Source: Lachnospiraceae bacterium (lineage in GTDB: Bacteria > Bacillota > Clostridia > Lachnospirales > Lachnospiraceae). Taken from it: a stretch of DNA of 45,350 nt. The stretch is from NCBI GenBank assembly GCA_024405155.1, contig JAKSPC010000013.1:1-45350 (forward strand). Direction: 5' to 3'. A program made the position numbers and the translations under genes. The notes under the pieces are model-generated. The model made no database searches and was not told the origin of the DNA. It saw nothing but the letters and a program-made list of their open reading frames with translations. Below, in pieces: positions 1-9,128 of this stretch (its first letter is position 1; every line of letters starts with the position of its first letter).

Positions 1-3
1 TTG

Positions 4-30
4 ACAAAAAAAGTTCCACCCTGTGGAATT
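4..30 (-). terminator. possible intrinsic terminator at the left edge
   Basis: On the minus strand a TTCCAC / GTGGAA stem (arms 14-19 and 23-28, 3-nt loop) is followed by C and seven T residues. The stem is only 6 bp. It lies beyond the main terminator of the giant surface gene, so it may be a backup or chance. Confidence 0.35.
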
Positions 31-74
31 TAATCCTACAAGATGGAACTTACTCCTGCAAAGTGGAACTTACT
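15..74. repeat. three imperfect ~20-bp tandem units
   Basis: Two clear 20-bp units at 35-54 and 55-74 share CCT.CAA and TGGAACTTACT. A third, more diverged unit ends at 34 and contains TGTGGAATTTAAT. The exact 20-bp period places the units on the same face of the helix. No coding function is seen here. Confidence 0.5.
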
Positions 75-75
75 T

Positions 76-103
76 TTCCAAGTCACCAGAAAATTTATGG
101 TTG
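76..103. repeat. short intergenic repeat, left copy
   Basis: The 15-mer CCAGAAAATTTATGG (89-103), preceded by a TTTCC-AAGT tract, recurs at 9114-9128, preceded by TTTACTTTGAAAACTGG. Both copies have ATGCAAC/GTTGCAT palindromic sequence nearby. The two copies bracket the giant surface-protein gene. The origin is unknown; a decayed miniature element is one possibility. Confidence 0.45.
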
Positions 104-115
104 TAAATTTCCAGG

Positions 116-141
116 TAAATGCAACTTTGCCGTTGCATTTA
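116..141. repeat. 10-bp perfect inverted repeat (TAAATGCAAC)
   Basis: Arms TAAATGCAAC (116-125) and GTTGCATTTA (132-141) flank a 6-nt spacer. The ATGCAACG/CGTTGCAT word also occurs several times at 8934-9100. It could be an operator or part of a decayed element; there is no T-run, so a terminator is unlikely. Confidence 0.5.
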
Positions 142-172
142 AGTTGACGGACAGTTATGAACCAGTTATGAC

Positions 173-208
173 AATAAAAAAGGGAACCCTTCTGTGTGAG
201 TTCCCTTT
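173..208 (-). terminator. intrinsic terminator of the giant surface-protein gene
   Basis: A 9-bp perfect stem (arms 179-187 and 200-208, AAAGGGAAC / GTTCCCTTT) with a 12-nt loop is followed on the minus strand by TTTATT. It lies about 25 bp beyond the stop codon of the gene ending at 233. Confidence 0.85.
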
Positions 209-232
209 CTTTGTGAAAATCAAGTTTTTGAT

Positions 233-3200
233 TTACTTTCCTGTCCATGCGCCGGTCACATCTACTTCGTAGCCATCCGGCGTCTTTTCGTTCGCATACA
301 TGGACCCTGCCGCACGGCCTGTGCCGCTGTAGACCCATTCGCCCTTTTCGTTTTTGATCCAGGCGGGTACGGTACTGCCGGGTGACAGATAATACCACTT
401 GCCGCTTACCTGTACCCATCCGACGCACATCTCTCCTGTCTTCGGATCCAGGTAATACCACTTGCCGTCTTTTGCATCCAGCTGCCAGCCTCGCATCATG
501 GCGCCGAACCGGCCGTCGTGCTGCTCGTTCAGATAGTACCATTTCTTCAGCTTCTCATCATAGTACCAGCCGTAATCCATGATGCCGTCAGCCCTCAGAT
601 GGTAATAATCCCACCCATTCGCAGTCGAAATATATCCCCATCCGGTGAAAGCGCTTCCGTTGGAAGTGAGGAACTTCCAGCTTCCGTCTTCTGATTGCTG
701 CCAGCGGCCGATCATGCGCTGTGCGCCCTGCGGGCCGCTCTCTCTGTAAGAGGCACCTCCCGAAGAATGATCGACGGGATCGCTGTAGTCGTTGACTACA
801 CTGACGGTGATCGTGTCTGAGATCCCATACATCGGGTAGAAAGCCGTGACCGCTGCACTGCCGTTCTTCCTGCCGGTTACCGTTCCGTCCTGTGCAATAT
901 AGACGGTCTGCGGGTCGCTGCTGGAATACAGGATCGTTTCGTTGTCCCGGCCCATGGGGTAAGCCGCCGCGAGAAGCTTAGTCTTTTCTCCCTTAAGGAT
1001 CTCAACTTTTTCCGCGCCGCCATTGACCTCTGCTTTAACAGGTTCAGGACAGATCAGGGACATACAACCTGACTCAATGGTTTCTTCATTTCTGACTGCA
1101 CACAGCTTCAGGTACAGGATCCCAAATCCGTCGAAATCATCTTCAGTGAAATCAAAGGACAGATCAAAATCTTCTGTTTCTCCTGCCGCCAGGGCTTTTA
1201 CAGATGCCGTGCAGAACTCCTTTTCCAGATCCGCCTTCATGGCAGTGTTTCCGGAAAGAATGAGTCCGCAGGTTTCCCCGTCTTTATTTCCGGCATTCTT
1301 CACGTATCCGGTCAGATGCCCCTTTCCGTTTTCGTCCACGAAGGTCTTCAGATCGTGTAATTCGATCTTTTCCTCATATGGAACGGTGTATTCTGCCACA
1401 GATGTTCTGGGAAGCGCCACGTCCTTTTCGCTGACCTTCACCACGATCTTCGTATCTTCGAGATCCTCAGGCACTGTCCAGGACTGATATATCTCTCTTT
1501 CGGAGAGGGCGGCAATGTCATCTGAACTTTCTCCGCTTCCGAGAACTTTTGCTTCGCCGTTCTTTACCTCCTCGACCTGCCACGTGAACCCATGTGCGGT
1601 GAGCAGACCATTGTTTACAGCATCGCAGTAGATATCCACCATGTTTCCGGGAATCAGATCTCCGACGATCCGGATGGAACTTTCCTCTGCATCCATGCTG
1701 CCTTCCGGTATGAAGGCAAATGCGGTCAGCTCATTTTCATTGCGCAGCATTCCGCCGCTTACCGGTGTTTCCTGATAAAAGTTGGAAACAGCGGTAATAT
1801 CGCGTCCTGCATTCATCACGATGGCCAATTCGTCGATGGTCTTTCCGAGATTCGTGATCTTTACCGGTCTTGTGATCTTTGTGAAAGCTTGTTCGTCATT
1901 CCCTGATTCGTGTGCATTCCAATACAATTCACTGCCTGTATAGCACATTCCGTAAAGTTCTCTGCTGGTCTCTCCGAGCTCTGTTTCATAGGCTGTAAAG
2001 AAGATATAGATATCCTTGCCGTCTGTGACAAGCCGGTAATCATCCGGTGAACCCTTCAGGTCACCCTCATGGAAACGACCGCTGATATTGCCAAGATCGT
2101 TTTCGGCCAGCTGTCCGTAAATGCTTTCTTTGAATTTTTCTTCGTTTCCTTCGCCCATGACTGCCTCTGCTGTCTGGCGGAACCAGTCCGCTTTATCTGC
2201 GGAATCACGATATACCTTATTGTTAACTGTCTCATCCTTGCCAAACAATGCACGGATCAGGCTGTTCACGTTAAAGATATGGATCTTCTCGGAATCGCTG
2301 ACCCAGGTGAGATACAGCTGATCCCCAAGGGGCGTAAGCTTCACATTCTGAGTGAGAGGATCCGACTTATTTATCATGAACGGTGCAAAGACAGTCTTTG
2401 TGGTGCGATCCGTGATCTGCAGGAAGGCCTTTCTGTCACTTCCATCCTGTACGTTGCCGTCAAGGTCAACGGAGTACGCTCCGATCAGATAATCATGGTC
2501 ATCCAGCGCAACGGATCCGCTCGTATAATCAACGACCAGCGGGTCTTCCTGACCGGTGTTTACGCTGAAGGTAAGGATCTGAGGCGCTTTCGCGCTCGGC
2601 GCTGTGGTCTCTGACGCGCCGGAAATATCGATCTCCGACTGACGGATGACCCTGTAGTTTCCGGCAACATCAAGCAGTTCACTGATGTCTTTCGTGCTGT
2701 CTATGTCTCTTGTAAGGAAACTTAAAAGGATCGTATCACCGCACTCAGAAAGATGCGGGTTACAGTCAAACCAGCTGTCCTGATATGTTTCCTGCCCTAT
2801 CATAAAGTCTCTGCCGGAAACCTGACACTTCGGGCTCATGATCCCTGTTTCCGGATCATATACCGCCACGGAAACGATACAGCTGTTGAGGCTGTCATGG
2901 TAATCATCAAGATTGTCAATTTCCTCGTCGGTATCGATCCAGGCGATAACGACCTTTTCTTTTCCGTTCCCATCTGTCACTTTCAGATGTGCCGCATCGG
3001 AATCAAAGGTACCGCTTTCCGGATCCACCGGTTTCGGGGCTTCCCAGCCGTCTTTTGTTGAAACAGTGTAATACAGGCAGGCGCTGTCACCCTCCTCTTC
3101 CCTTTGCGCAATGAATGTCAGGAACAGCCTGCCGTCGTCAAGCTGTGTCAGCTCCGGTCGCGTATGCTCTGCTGCATTCTCCAGAAGAGCCGTTTTACTT

Positions 3201-6200
3201 ACCAGATGCGGTTGCGCTTTCACGGGCTTTTCTGTCTCAAACCCGCTCGCTTTGCTTCCGTATCCGTAATCAGCAGTTCTGAATGTAAGTGAATCTCCTT
3301 CTTCAACATCCGAAATCCCGTCGTTTCCGTTATTCAGGCTATTCTTGAACCAGTCACCGATATATGAGACTCCGGTCAGAGAACTAAGTGATCCCCAGCC
3401 CTTTGATGCAGTAACCATATCGATCAAAATAGAAGTAATGACAAGATCGAACCGAAGACCTCCGGATCCGAAAATCGCAAATCCTACACTGTCTCCGTCC
3501 TTATTCATATTTGGAGTACATACTTCAAACTGTATGCCCACGGACGCGTATCCGCCCATACCGATCACGCCAAAGACACCAGATCCTCCGGTAACTGTCA
3601 CCTGCACGACGTGATCGTAGCAGCATAGGAAATTACTGCCACCCTCAAGGATGTCAGCCATATCTCCTGCATAACTGTGAATGTCACTTTCGGTCATCGC
3701 CTCTTTGGCTCCGTCATAAACCTCACCAAACATAAGGCTTACCTGTCCGTCGCCCCTGACATTAAGATAGCATGGAATTCCTTCTACAAAATATACAAAG
3801 GTATTGGAAACGGTACCGATACCCGATATTGTGCCGCATGCACTCGAACAAACAAATTCTTCTGTCTCTGCAGATCTTACAAATTCCAGATCCAGGCATA
3901 TAATAATGTCGAAGTTGACCTTCGCATCCTGCCATTTTCCTTTTTTACCTTGTTCTCCTGCCGCTGCTTTATCGTCTCCGGCGTCGTCCTGCGGCAGTGC
4001 CTGTTTCTGCGCCTCCGAGTTTGCCTTTTCTTTGGCCGCTCCCTGCTTCTCGTCATCTCCCGGTTTTGGCACGTCCTGATCCATCAGACCGGCTGCCGCG
4101 TTTCCGGAAGATCCCGTTCCGTCGCTGGCCGGGAAACCATCCATCAATGAATCTTTTCCCTTGTTAAGAGCCTCCCTGACCGTATTCCGGTAATCGTTGA
4201 ATGCCTTCATTCTGTCCGAAAGCGGTGCCGCGCAATGCGAGTTTGAAAACATTGCATCCATATTTACCTGCAGGGCAAAACTGTCATCGTTCCATTTGAC
4301 TTTTGTAAGCGTAGTTGTGTTTGACCCTGCCGAGCCTACCACATCTCCCAGGAACGGAATGTTTACAGGTTTGATGTCTTCTGTCGTATCGACATGGAAC
4401 TCCTTGGGCATGGGTTTGACATTCTTCTCAAAAAAGCTGAGACCTGTCCTGACTTCCGGATATGTGATCTCCATTTCAATCAGGACATCCTGAGTCTCCT
4501 TAATCGTCACTTTTTCTTCGTCTACCAGATGCACGGTCATATAATCGCCCGTGTAAAGCTTCTTGTCCATGTCGTCGATATGGAACGAATAATTGTTTGG
4601 CTTGTCCGGATCTTCACAGACAGCTTCGTAGGTGAAACTGTCCCGTCCGTCCGAATGTTTCACACTGAAAACAGCTTTTTTGATCTTTCTTCCTTTCGGA
4701 TTGATCTCTGCCGTGAACTTTATGCTCTCATCGGCATATATCTGTATTTCATTTTCTGTATGGTCACATGCGTCATATTCAGAGCTGTCATAGTGATAGT
4801 CAAGCTGAACATAATCCGGTGCTTCAAATGGATAATCAAGTTTTACAGGCTCCGCATCGCATTTAAGCATTCCTGTTTCAGAATCCTTTTCCGCATCGCT
4901 TTCCGATGGCAATACGATATCAAACACCTGGGTGTCATTTAATCCGTTACTTATGATACAGCGTATTTTTTCGCCTTCTACGGTTTTGATTCCCGAAAGA
5001 GTATACTCGCCGTTTGTCAGCAGGGAAGATACATCCTGAACCACGGTTTTTCCGGTTTCCCCATTCCGGAAATACCCTGATCCCGCCTGAACAAAGTAAC
5101 CGGAAAGCGGCGTGTAGTACGGCGTCAGCACATCCTGACGGATGGACTGGGTATACATGCCTGCCGTTCCGCTGACAGACCAGGTCTTTACCTTGTCCGC
5201 CTTCACTTTTGTGATTGAAAGGGTGAGTACGTTATCCTCCTGGGCATTCCTGGCCGCAAAGGAATATCTTTCTCCACCGTAGGTTTGAGATCTGTCTTTG
5301 AATCTTGGCAGATATACATATCCGTTCTCTGATTTCTTTAAGACTTCAACATCAACAGAGTAAACCTTTCCGACTTCCGGGCTGATCCTCTTTGGAAGTG
5401 CTGTTTCCGAGGGATTCACATCCAGTATGTGTCGGCCTTCGAAAGCTGTATTCTTAAGGAGCTCCTGCGGGACTTCGTTTATGATACGTACGTCGCCGTC
5501 ACTTATAGAACTGTCTGTCTTTATTTCTATGTACTGTGTGCTTGACACTGCCGGACGGACAGTGATCTTGTTTCCTTTTTGCAGTACAGGGAACTCACCA
5601 TTGGTAACCGTATTAAATGTAACACCGTCGTAGGAGATCTCATAACCTTCAACGCGAAGACCTTCCCCTGTTTCAGCACTGAAATCCAGTCTGTCTCCCG
5701 CTTTAAATGTATATGTGTTTCCGGCTTTTAGGTTTTTGTCTTTAAACCATCCGGTTCCTGCTCCTAAAAGGGGCTCTTCAACGGTAACTGTTACCGGGCT
5801 TTCCTTGTAAACCGGCTTGATCACCAGCTCCTGATGATAGGAAATGCCGGACTCCTCTTTCACTGTGCAGTCTTTTCCGCTTTCAGCTTCGATTTCTCTC
5901 TGGACACTTTCGATCCAGTCTATAAAATATGTTCCGAATACGATGGAGTTTTCCGGGACTCCGTCTACATAGGTGCTTAAGTATTCCTGGATATTTTCTG
6001 CGGAATAATAGTCCTCTGATCCTTTTTTACTGTTCAGATATGTCTTAAGGTCCTCCGGATAATTCACCGTTTTTTTATGCTGCAGGTCACCGTTTATAGT
6101 GATATCGTATCCCGCTACCTCTGCAAAAATACCTTTTCCGTCAAACAGATCAGATTTATCTACGAACGGCACCTCGGTAAACGAGAAAAGCATCGTTGAT

Positions 6201-8512
6201 TTTTCAGGATCGGGATTGACATAGAAACGCCTTGCTTCAGGATTTTCCGGTTCTACGGCACCCGCGTCGATCTTGAACTCTGCCGGCAGCGCATCTCTGT
6301 AGATGTACTCGCCGGTATCCGGATTCATTCCGTTGATGAATTTCATGGTGGCGGCAGGTCCGTCGTTCATGACATAGGATTTTTCTGTCAGCACTATACC
6401 GTAAACGTCCAGTCTGCAGTCGGATTTTCCCGGCGCCTTTGCGCTTAATCTTATACTCATCGGTCCGTGATGATCTTTGATAGTATTATGTCCAAAAATT
6501 TTACCTGTCTCTACTAATCTTGATAACTCAGCGTTATAGGCAATTATCAAATCATCATTGACTCTAATAGAAGCGTGTGTCTCATTAACCGTTCCCCATT
6601 CAGGCATGAATCTTTGATAGAAGGCGGCATCATTTAAACTGGAAAACTCCGGTGACGATTTTAGATTATTATTCTCGCAGAGACTTTCTCTATCAGGGTG
6701 AGAGGATGATTCTGTCAGACGCAGTATACCTAACTGACTCCCGGGAGAATAATAAGCGTACTTAAGAAACGGCATAAAATCAATTGTAGTGCTATACTCA
6801 AACTGACCACCGTTTTCCGGGTCTGACACCAGCAGATACTTGCCAACCTCCAGCTTCGGGATAAATGCTGTATCATATATGGTTCCATAAACCTGCTCCG
6901 ATTTACTCAGTTCCAGCTGGTAGGTCTTATCTCCGATCTTTAAACTGCGAACATCAACTTCTTCATCACCTTCATCTCCCAGCAGCAGTTCAGAACTTAC
7001 AATTTCTCCTGCTTCGGCACCGGTAAATTCCGTAAGTTCCAGAGTTCCTGCCGTTTCTGCCGGAACTGCCACTGTAATCTCTTCCTGATATGGTGCGAAA
7101 GCCACTTCGCCTACAGGCTCTTCCTCTCCTGTCTCCTCATTGCGGCTGCTTAATACTGCTGTAACCAGGTTCTGCTCCAGACCGCTTCGCGTAAGCGTTA
7201 CCTCTGCCGCACCATTTTTGATCGTATAACTGTCTTTTACAAAAGAAACTTTGGGAAGCTCATACTCCTCATCGTCTTTTATTGTAAACGAAAAAGCTGC
7301 CGTCTCTCCGATCACGGCATTCTCTGCGGAAATGAGCATCAGAGAGAAATTCTCCGTTCCTTCCGAAAGGTCATCATCAAGCAGAAGGACATTCACATAG
7401 GCCACAGACTGCCCCTCTGTAAACTCCACGGCAAGCTCCGAGGAATACTTAAAGCTTTTCACGATCTCCGGCATCAGTATCATGCTCAGGTCCTGCGCAA
7501 AGCCGTTCAGTTTTTCAGTGTTCTCCGAAATAACAGCCTTTTCCCCCGTCGCCATTTCCTTTAACTCGGCAAGACTCACCTTTTTTGCCGCCGGGTCCCC
7601 TGTTGTTCCGGCGAGGACGATCTCACCGTCAACGGTTTCTTTCACGACCGTTTCCGTCACGGCTGACTCTGCTTCGTCTGAAGACGGCGCATCGGCTTTT
7701 TCCGCCGCTTCCTGCGCCGCGCTCTCGACTGCTTCGACAGCTTCCACAGCCTCTGCTGCTTCCTGTACAACTTCGACTTCGATGATCTCCGCAGATTCCT
7801 CTGCCGGTTCGACCTCCACGTTTTCAACTATCTCGGCGATTCCTTCTGAAGACCCTTCCGGCGCGGCTTCGACGACTTCTTCGCCTTCTTCTGTCAGAAG
7901 TGCCGCGTCCGCTGCCTGTAACAGTTCTGCGGCTTCCGCCTCCTCTATCAGCTCGACCGGCTCTGCCTCCTCATCACCGGAAAGTTCTTCTTCCGCCGTG
8001 TCTTCTGCCGCTTCTGAGGCCGCCTTCTCGATCTGCGGCATGACAGCGCTTTCTTCCTTAAACTCAATTTCCCCGGTAGACGGATCCAGCTCCACGTGCA
8101 GCACAGGGGCGTCCGAATCGCCGTCCTCTTCCGGTTCTTCTTCCTCTGCAGTGAGCGCCATTTCAAGGAATGTCTGCTCGCCGGCATCGGCTTCGACAGC
8201 CGCTTTCTTAAGACGATAATCTTTCCCGTAAAGTGCCGTCATATCGATGGTATGTACAATGACTGTATCCTTCACCGAAAGATCGCCAGTACGTACGATC
8301 GGCACCCGGTACAGGTGATCCTCCTCCGCAGCTTCGATTCCGACAGAACCAAAAATCACCACGGAACCCGTTTCCGAGGGTGTGGCCGATATCTCCGTCG
8401 GCACTACCGTTTCCGGCACACGGAAGACATCCGCCAGTGCCGCTGTGTTGGACGGCATCACCAGGATGCACGTCAGGATCGCTGCCAGTGTTTTCTTAAA
8501 AAAGCGCTTCAT
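233..8512 (-). CDS. giant secreted cell-wall-binding protein with Calx-beta-like domains
   Basis: A predicted 2759-aa exported protein. The start at 8512 is chosen because GGAGG lies 7 nt upstream and the protein then opens with a good signal peptide (MKRFFKK, a hydrophobic core, AALA). Residues ~45-110 and ~345-440 resemble Calx-beta modules (EGTENFSLML, then IKDDEEYELPKVSF). Between them is a very acidic Glu/Ala/Val-rich segment (~150-310). A long unrecognised central region follows, with a Gln/Ala/Lys/Asp linker near its middle. The C-terminus has a CARDB-like segment, a Big_2-like domain (SSDPQTVYIAQDGTVTG) and Trp/Tyr-rich cell-wall-binding repeats (GWYYDEKLKKWYYL, KWYYLDPKTGEM). The repeats suggest non-covalent wall attachment; no LPXTG motif is seen. 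Its own transcription unit is likely, with a TATACT-like box near 8612. The function is not known; adhesion or a scaffold role is only a guess. Confidence 0.85.
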   Translation of the reverse strand: MKRFFKKTLAAILTCILVMPSNTAALADVFRVPETVVPTEISATPSETGSVVIFGSVGIEAAEEDHLYRVPIVRTGDLSVKDTVIVHTIDMTALYGKDYRLKKAAVEADAGEQTFLEMALTAEEEEPEEDGDSDAPVLHVELDPSTGEIEFKEESAVMPQIEKAASEAAEDTAEEELSGDEEAEPVELIEEAEAAELLQAADAALLTEEGEEVVEAAPEGSSEGIAEIVENVEVEPAEESAEIIEVEVVQEAAEAVEAVEAVESAAQEAAEKADAPSSDEAESAVTETVVKETVDGEIVLAGTTGDPAAKKVSLAELKEMATGEKAVISENTEKLNGFAQDLSMILMPEIVKSFKYSSELAVEFTEGQSVAYVNVLLLDDDLSEGTENFSLMLISAENAVIGETAAFSFTIKDDEEYELPKVSFVKDSYTIKNGAAEVTLTRSGLEQNLVTAVLSSRNEETGEEEPVGEVAFAPYQEEITVAVPAETAGTLELTEFTGAEAGEIVSSELLLGDEGDEEVDVRSLKIGDKTYQLELSKSEQVYGTIYDTAFIPKLEVGKYLLVSDPENGGQFEYSTTIDFMPFLKYAYYSPGSQLGILRLTESSSHPDRESLCENNNLKSSPEFSSLNDAAFYQRFMPEWGTVNETHASIRVNDDLIIAYNAELSRLVETGKIFGHNTIKDHHGPMSIRLSAKAPGKSDCRLDVYGIVLTEKSYVMNDGPAATMKFINGMNPDTGEYIYRDALPAEFKIDAGAVEPENPEARRFYVNPDPEKSTMLFSFTEVPFVDKSDLFDGKGIFAEVAGYDITINGDLQHKKTVNYPEDLKTYLNSKKGSEDYYSAENIQEYLSTYVDGVPENSIVFGTYFIDWIESVQREIEAESGKDCTVKEESGISYHQELVIKPVYKESPVTVTVEEPLLGAGTGWFKDKNLKAGNTYTFKAGDRLDFSAETGEGLRVEGYEISYDGVTFNTVTNGEFPVLQKGNKITVRPAVSSTQYIEIKTDSSISDGDVRIINEVPQELLKNTAFEGRHILDVNPSETALPKRISPEVGKVYSVDVEVLKKSENGYVYLPRFKDRSQTYGGERYSFAARNAQEDNVLTLSITKVKADKVKTWSVSGTAGMYTQSIRQDVLTPYYTPLSGYFVQAGSGYFRNGETGKTVVQDVSSLLTNGEYTLSGIKTVEGEKIRCIISNGLNDTQVFDIVLPSESDAEKDSETGMLKCDAEPVKLDYPFEAPDYVQLDYHYDSSEYDACDHTENEIQIYADESIKFTAEINPKGRKIKKAVFSVKHSDGRDSFTYEAVCEDPDKPNNYSFHIDDMDKKLYTGDYMTVHLVDEEKVTIKETQDVLIEMEITYPEVRTGLSFFEKNVKPMPKEFHVDTTEDIKPVNIPFLGDVVGSAGSNTTTLTKVKWNDDSFALQVNMDAMFSNSHCAAPLSDRMKAFNDYRNTVREALNKGKDSLMDGFPASDGTGSSGNAAAGLMDQDVPKPGDDEKQGAAKEKANSEAQKQALPQDDAGDDKAAAGEQGKKGKWQDAKVNFDIIICLDLEFVRSAETEEFVCSSACGTISGIGTVSNTFVYFVEGIPCYLNVRGDGQVSLMFGEVYDGAKEAMTESDIHSYAGDMADILEGGSNFLCCYDHVVQVTVTGGSGVFGVIGMGGYASVGIQFEVCTPNMNKDGDSVGFAIFGSGGLRFDLVITSILIDMVTASKGWGSLSSLTGVSYIGDWFKNSLNNGNDGISDVEEGDSLTFRTADYGYGSKASGFETEKPVKAQPHLVSKTALLENAAEHTRPELTQLDDGRLFLTFIAQREEEGDSACLYYTVSTKDGWEAPKPVDPESGTFDSDAAHLKVTDGNGKEKVVIAWIDTDEEIDNLDDYHDSLNSCIVSVAVYDPETGIMSPKCQVSGRDFMIGQETYQDSWFDCNPHLSECGDTILLSFLTRDIDSTKDISELLDVAGNYRVIRQSEIDISGASETTAPSAKAPQILTFSVNTGQEDPLVVDYTSGSVALDDHDYLIGAYSVDLDGNVQDGSDRKAFLQITDRTTKTVFAPFMINKSDPLTQNVKLTPLGDQLYLTWVSDSEKIHIFNVNSLIRALFGKDETVNNKVYRDSADKADWFRQTAEAVMGEGNEEKFKESIYGQLAENDLGNISGRFHEGDLKGSPDDYRLVTDGKDIYIFFTAYETELGETSRELYGMCYTGSELYWNAHESGNDEQAFTKITRPVKITNLGKTIDELAIVMNAGRDITAVSNFYQETPVSGGMLRNENELTAFAFIPEGSMDAEESSIRIVGDLIPGNMVDIYCDAVNNGLLTAHGFTWQVEEVKNGEAKVLGSGESSDDIAALSEREIYQSWTVPEDLEDTKIVVKVSEKDVALPRTSVAEYTVPYEEKIELHDLKTFVDENGKGHLTGYVKNAGNKDGETCGLILSGNTAMKADLEKEFCTASVKALAAGETEDFDLSFDFTEDDFDGFGILYLKLCAVRNEETIESGCMSLICPEPVKAEVNGGAEKVEILKGEKTKLLAAAYPMGRDNETILYSSSDPQTVYIAQDGTVTGRKNGSAAVTAFYPMYGISDTITVSVVNDYSDPVDHSSGGASYRESGPQGAQRMIGRWQQSEDGSWKFLTSNGSAFTGWGYISTANGWDYYHLRADGIMDYGWYYDEKLKKWYYLNEQHDGRFGAMMRGWQLDAKDGKWYYLDPKTGEMCVGWVQVSGKWYYLSPGSTVPAWIKNEKGEWVYSGTGRAAGSMYANEKTPDGYEVDVTGAWTGK

Positions 8513-8668
8513 AGATATTCCTCCAGGAACATGCTTATTCTTCTCTGTGATTTCAGAATTATCGTTCAATTCATTTCCCTCTGCGAGATTTTACGTTCAT
8601 TTAATATTCAGTATACCACAATCAACGGAAGTTTGTCTCTCCAAACCGAGAAAAAGCCATACAAATCG

Positions 8669-8691
8669 AAAAAAGCACCTTCTTCAGGTGC
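8669..8691 (-). terminator. intrinsic terminator
   Basis: GCACCT (8675-8680) and AGGTGC (8686-8691) form a 6-bp stem with a 5-nt loop, followed by six T residues on the minus strand. It would end transcripts coming from the CPBP protease operon before the giant surface gene. Confidence 0.65.
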
Positions 8692-8828
8692 CTTTAATGA
8701 AAATCCCCCAACAAATTTTACAGAAACTCTCCATGAAAAAATGGGCTGATTCAGCCTCAACCCCCATCAAATTTTAGATAACCATCGTCAGTTTAAGCCT
8801 TTACAACTTACGAATAGGGGTACTAAAA

Positions 8829-8872
8829 CATAAATGCCACAGACTGACATTTGACAGCCTATGGCATTTATG
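8829..8872. repeat. 11-bp perfect inverted repeat (CATAAATGCCA)
   Basis: Arms 8829-8839 and 8862-8872 are exact complements with a 22-nt loop. There is no T-run, so it is not a standard terminator. It may be an mRNA 3' structure or a decayed element end. Confidence 0.5.
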
Positions 8873-9010
8873 ACATGATTTACTTATTTCCATTCGGAAT
8901 CTGATTCACTGTCTGCGAATCTGCCCTGCAAACCGTTGCATTAAAGTTGGCGGGGATTGATAAGACGGTGTTTTTGGCGTATAAAGGAACCGGAAAATAT
9001 CGCCTTGCGT

Positions 9011-9128
9011 CAAAGTAAATCGAACGTTCTTCAACTTATATGCAACGAAATAACGCAGAAAATCCTTATATTTCAATGCCTTTAGAATTCGTTGCATTTA
9101 CTTTGAAAACTGGCCAGAAAATTTATGG
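9011..9128. repeat. nested inverted repeats and right copy of the intergenic repeat
   Basis: CAAAGTAAAT (9011-9020) is complementary to ATTTACTTTG (9096-9105), and inside it ATGCAACGAA (9040-9049) is complementary to TTCGTTGCAT (9088-9097). The adjacent CCAGAAAATTTATGG (9114-9128) repeats the word at 89-103 and overlaps the TAA stop of the CPBP gene. The nested symmetry suggests a small palindromic element. Confidence 0.5.

Larger units (their letters stand above)
8513..9122. other. 610-bp intergenic region rich in inverted repeats
   Basis: No convincing gene. It holds a minus-strand terminator at 8669-8691, an 11-bp inverted repeat at 8829-8872, several ATGCAAC/GTTGCAT words at 8934-9100, and the right copy of the intergenic repeat that overlaps the stop of the next gene. 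A 63-codon minus-strand reading frame at 8906-9097 begins inside these repeats and has no ribosome site or recognised domain, so it is probably not a gene. Confidence 0.6.

Noticed and set aside
7482-8219. Long Ser/Ala-rich plus-strand reading frame
   Set aside because: It is the antisense of the Glu/Ala-rich acidic segment of the giant protein; the composition is explained by GAA/GCA codons read backwards, and there is no ribosome site.
8906-9097. 63-codon minus-strand frame in the repeat-rich gap
   Set aside because: It begins at an ATGCAAC repeat word, lacks a ribosome site and matches no family; it is better explained as repeat sequence.
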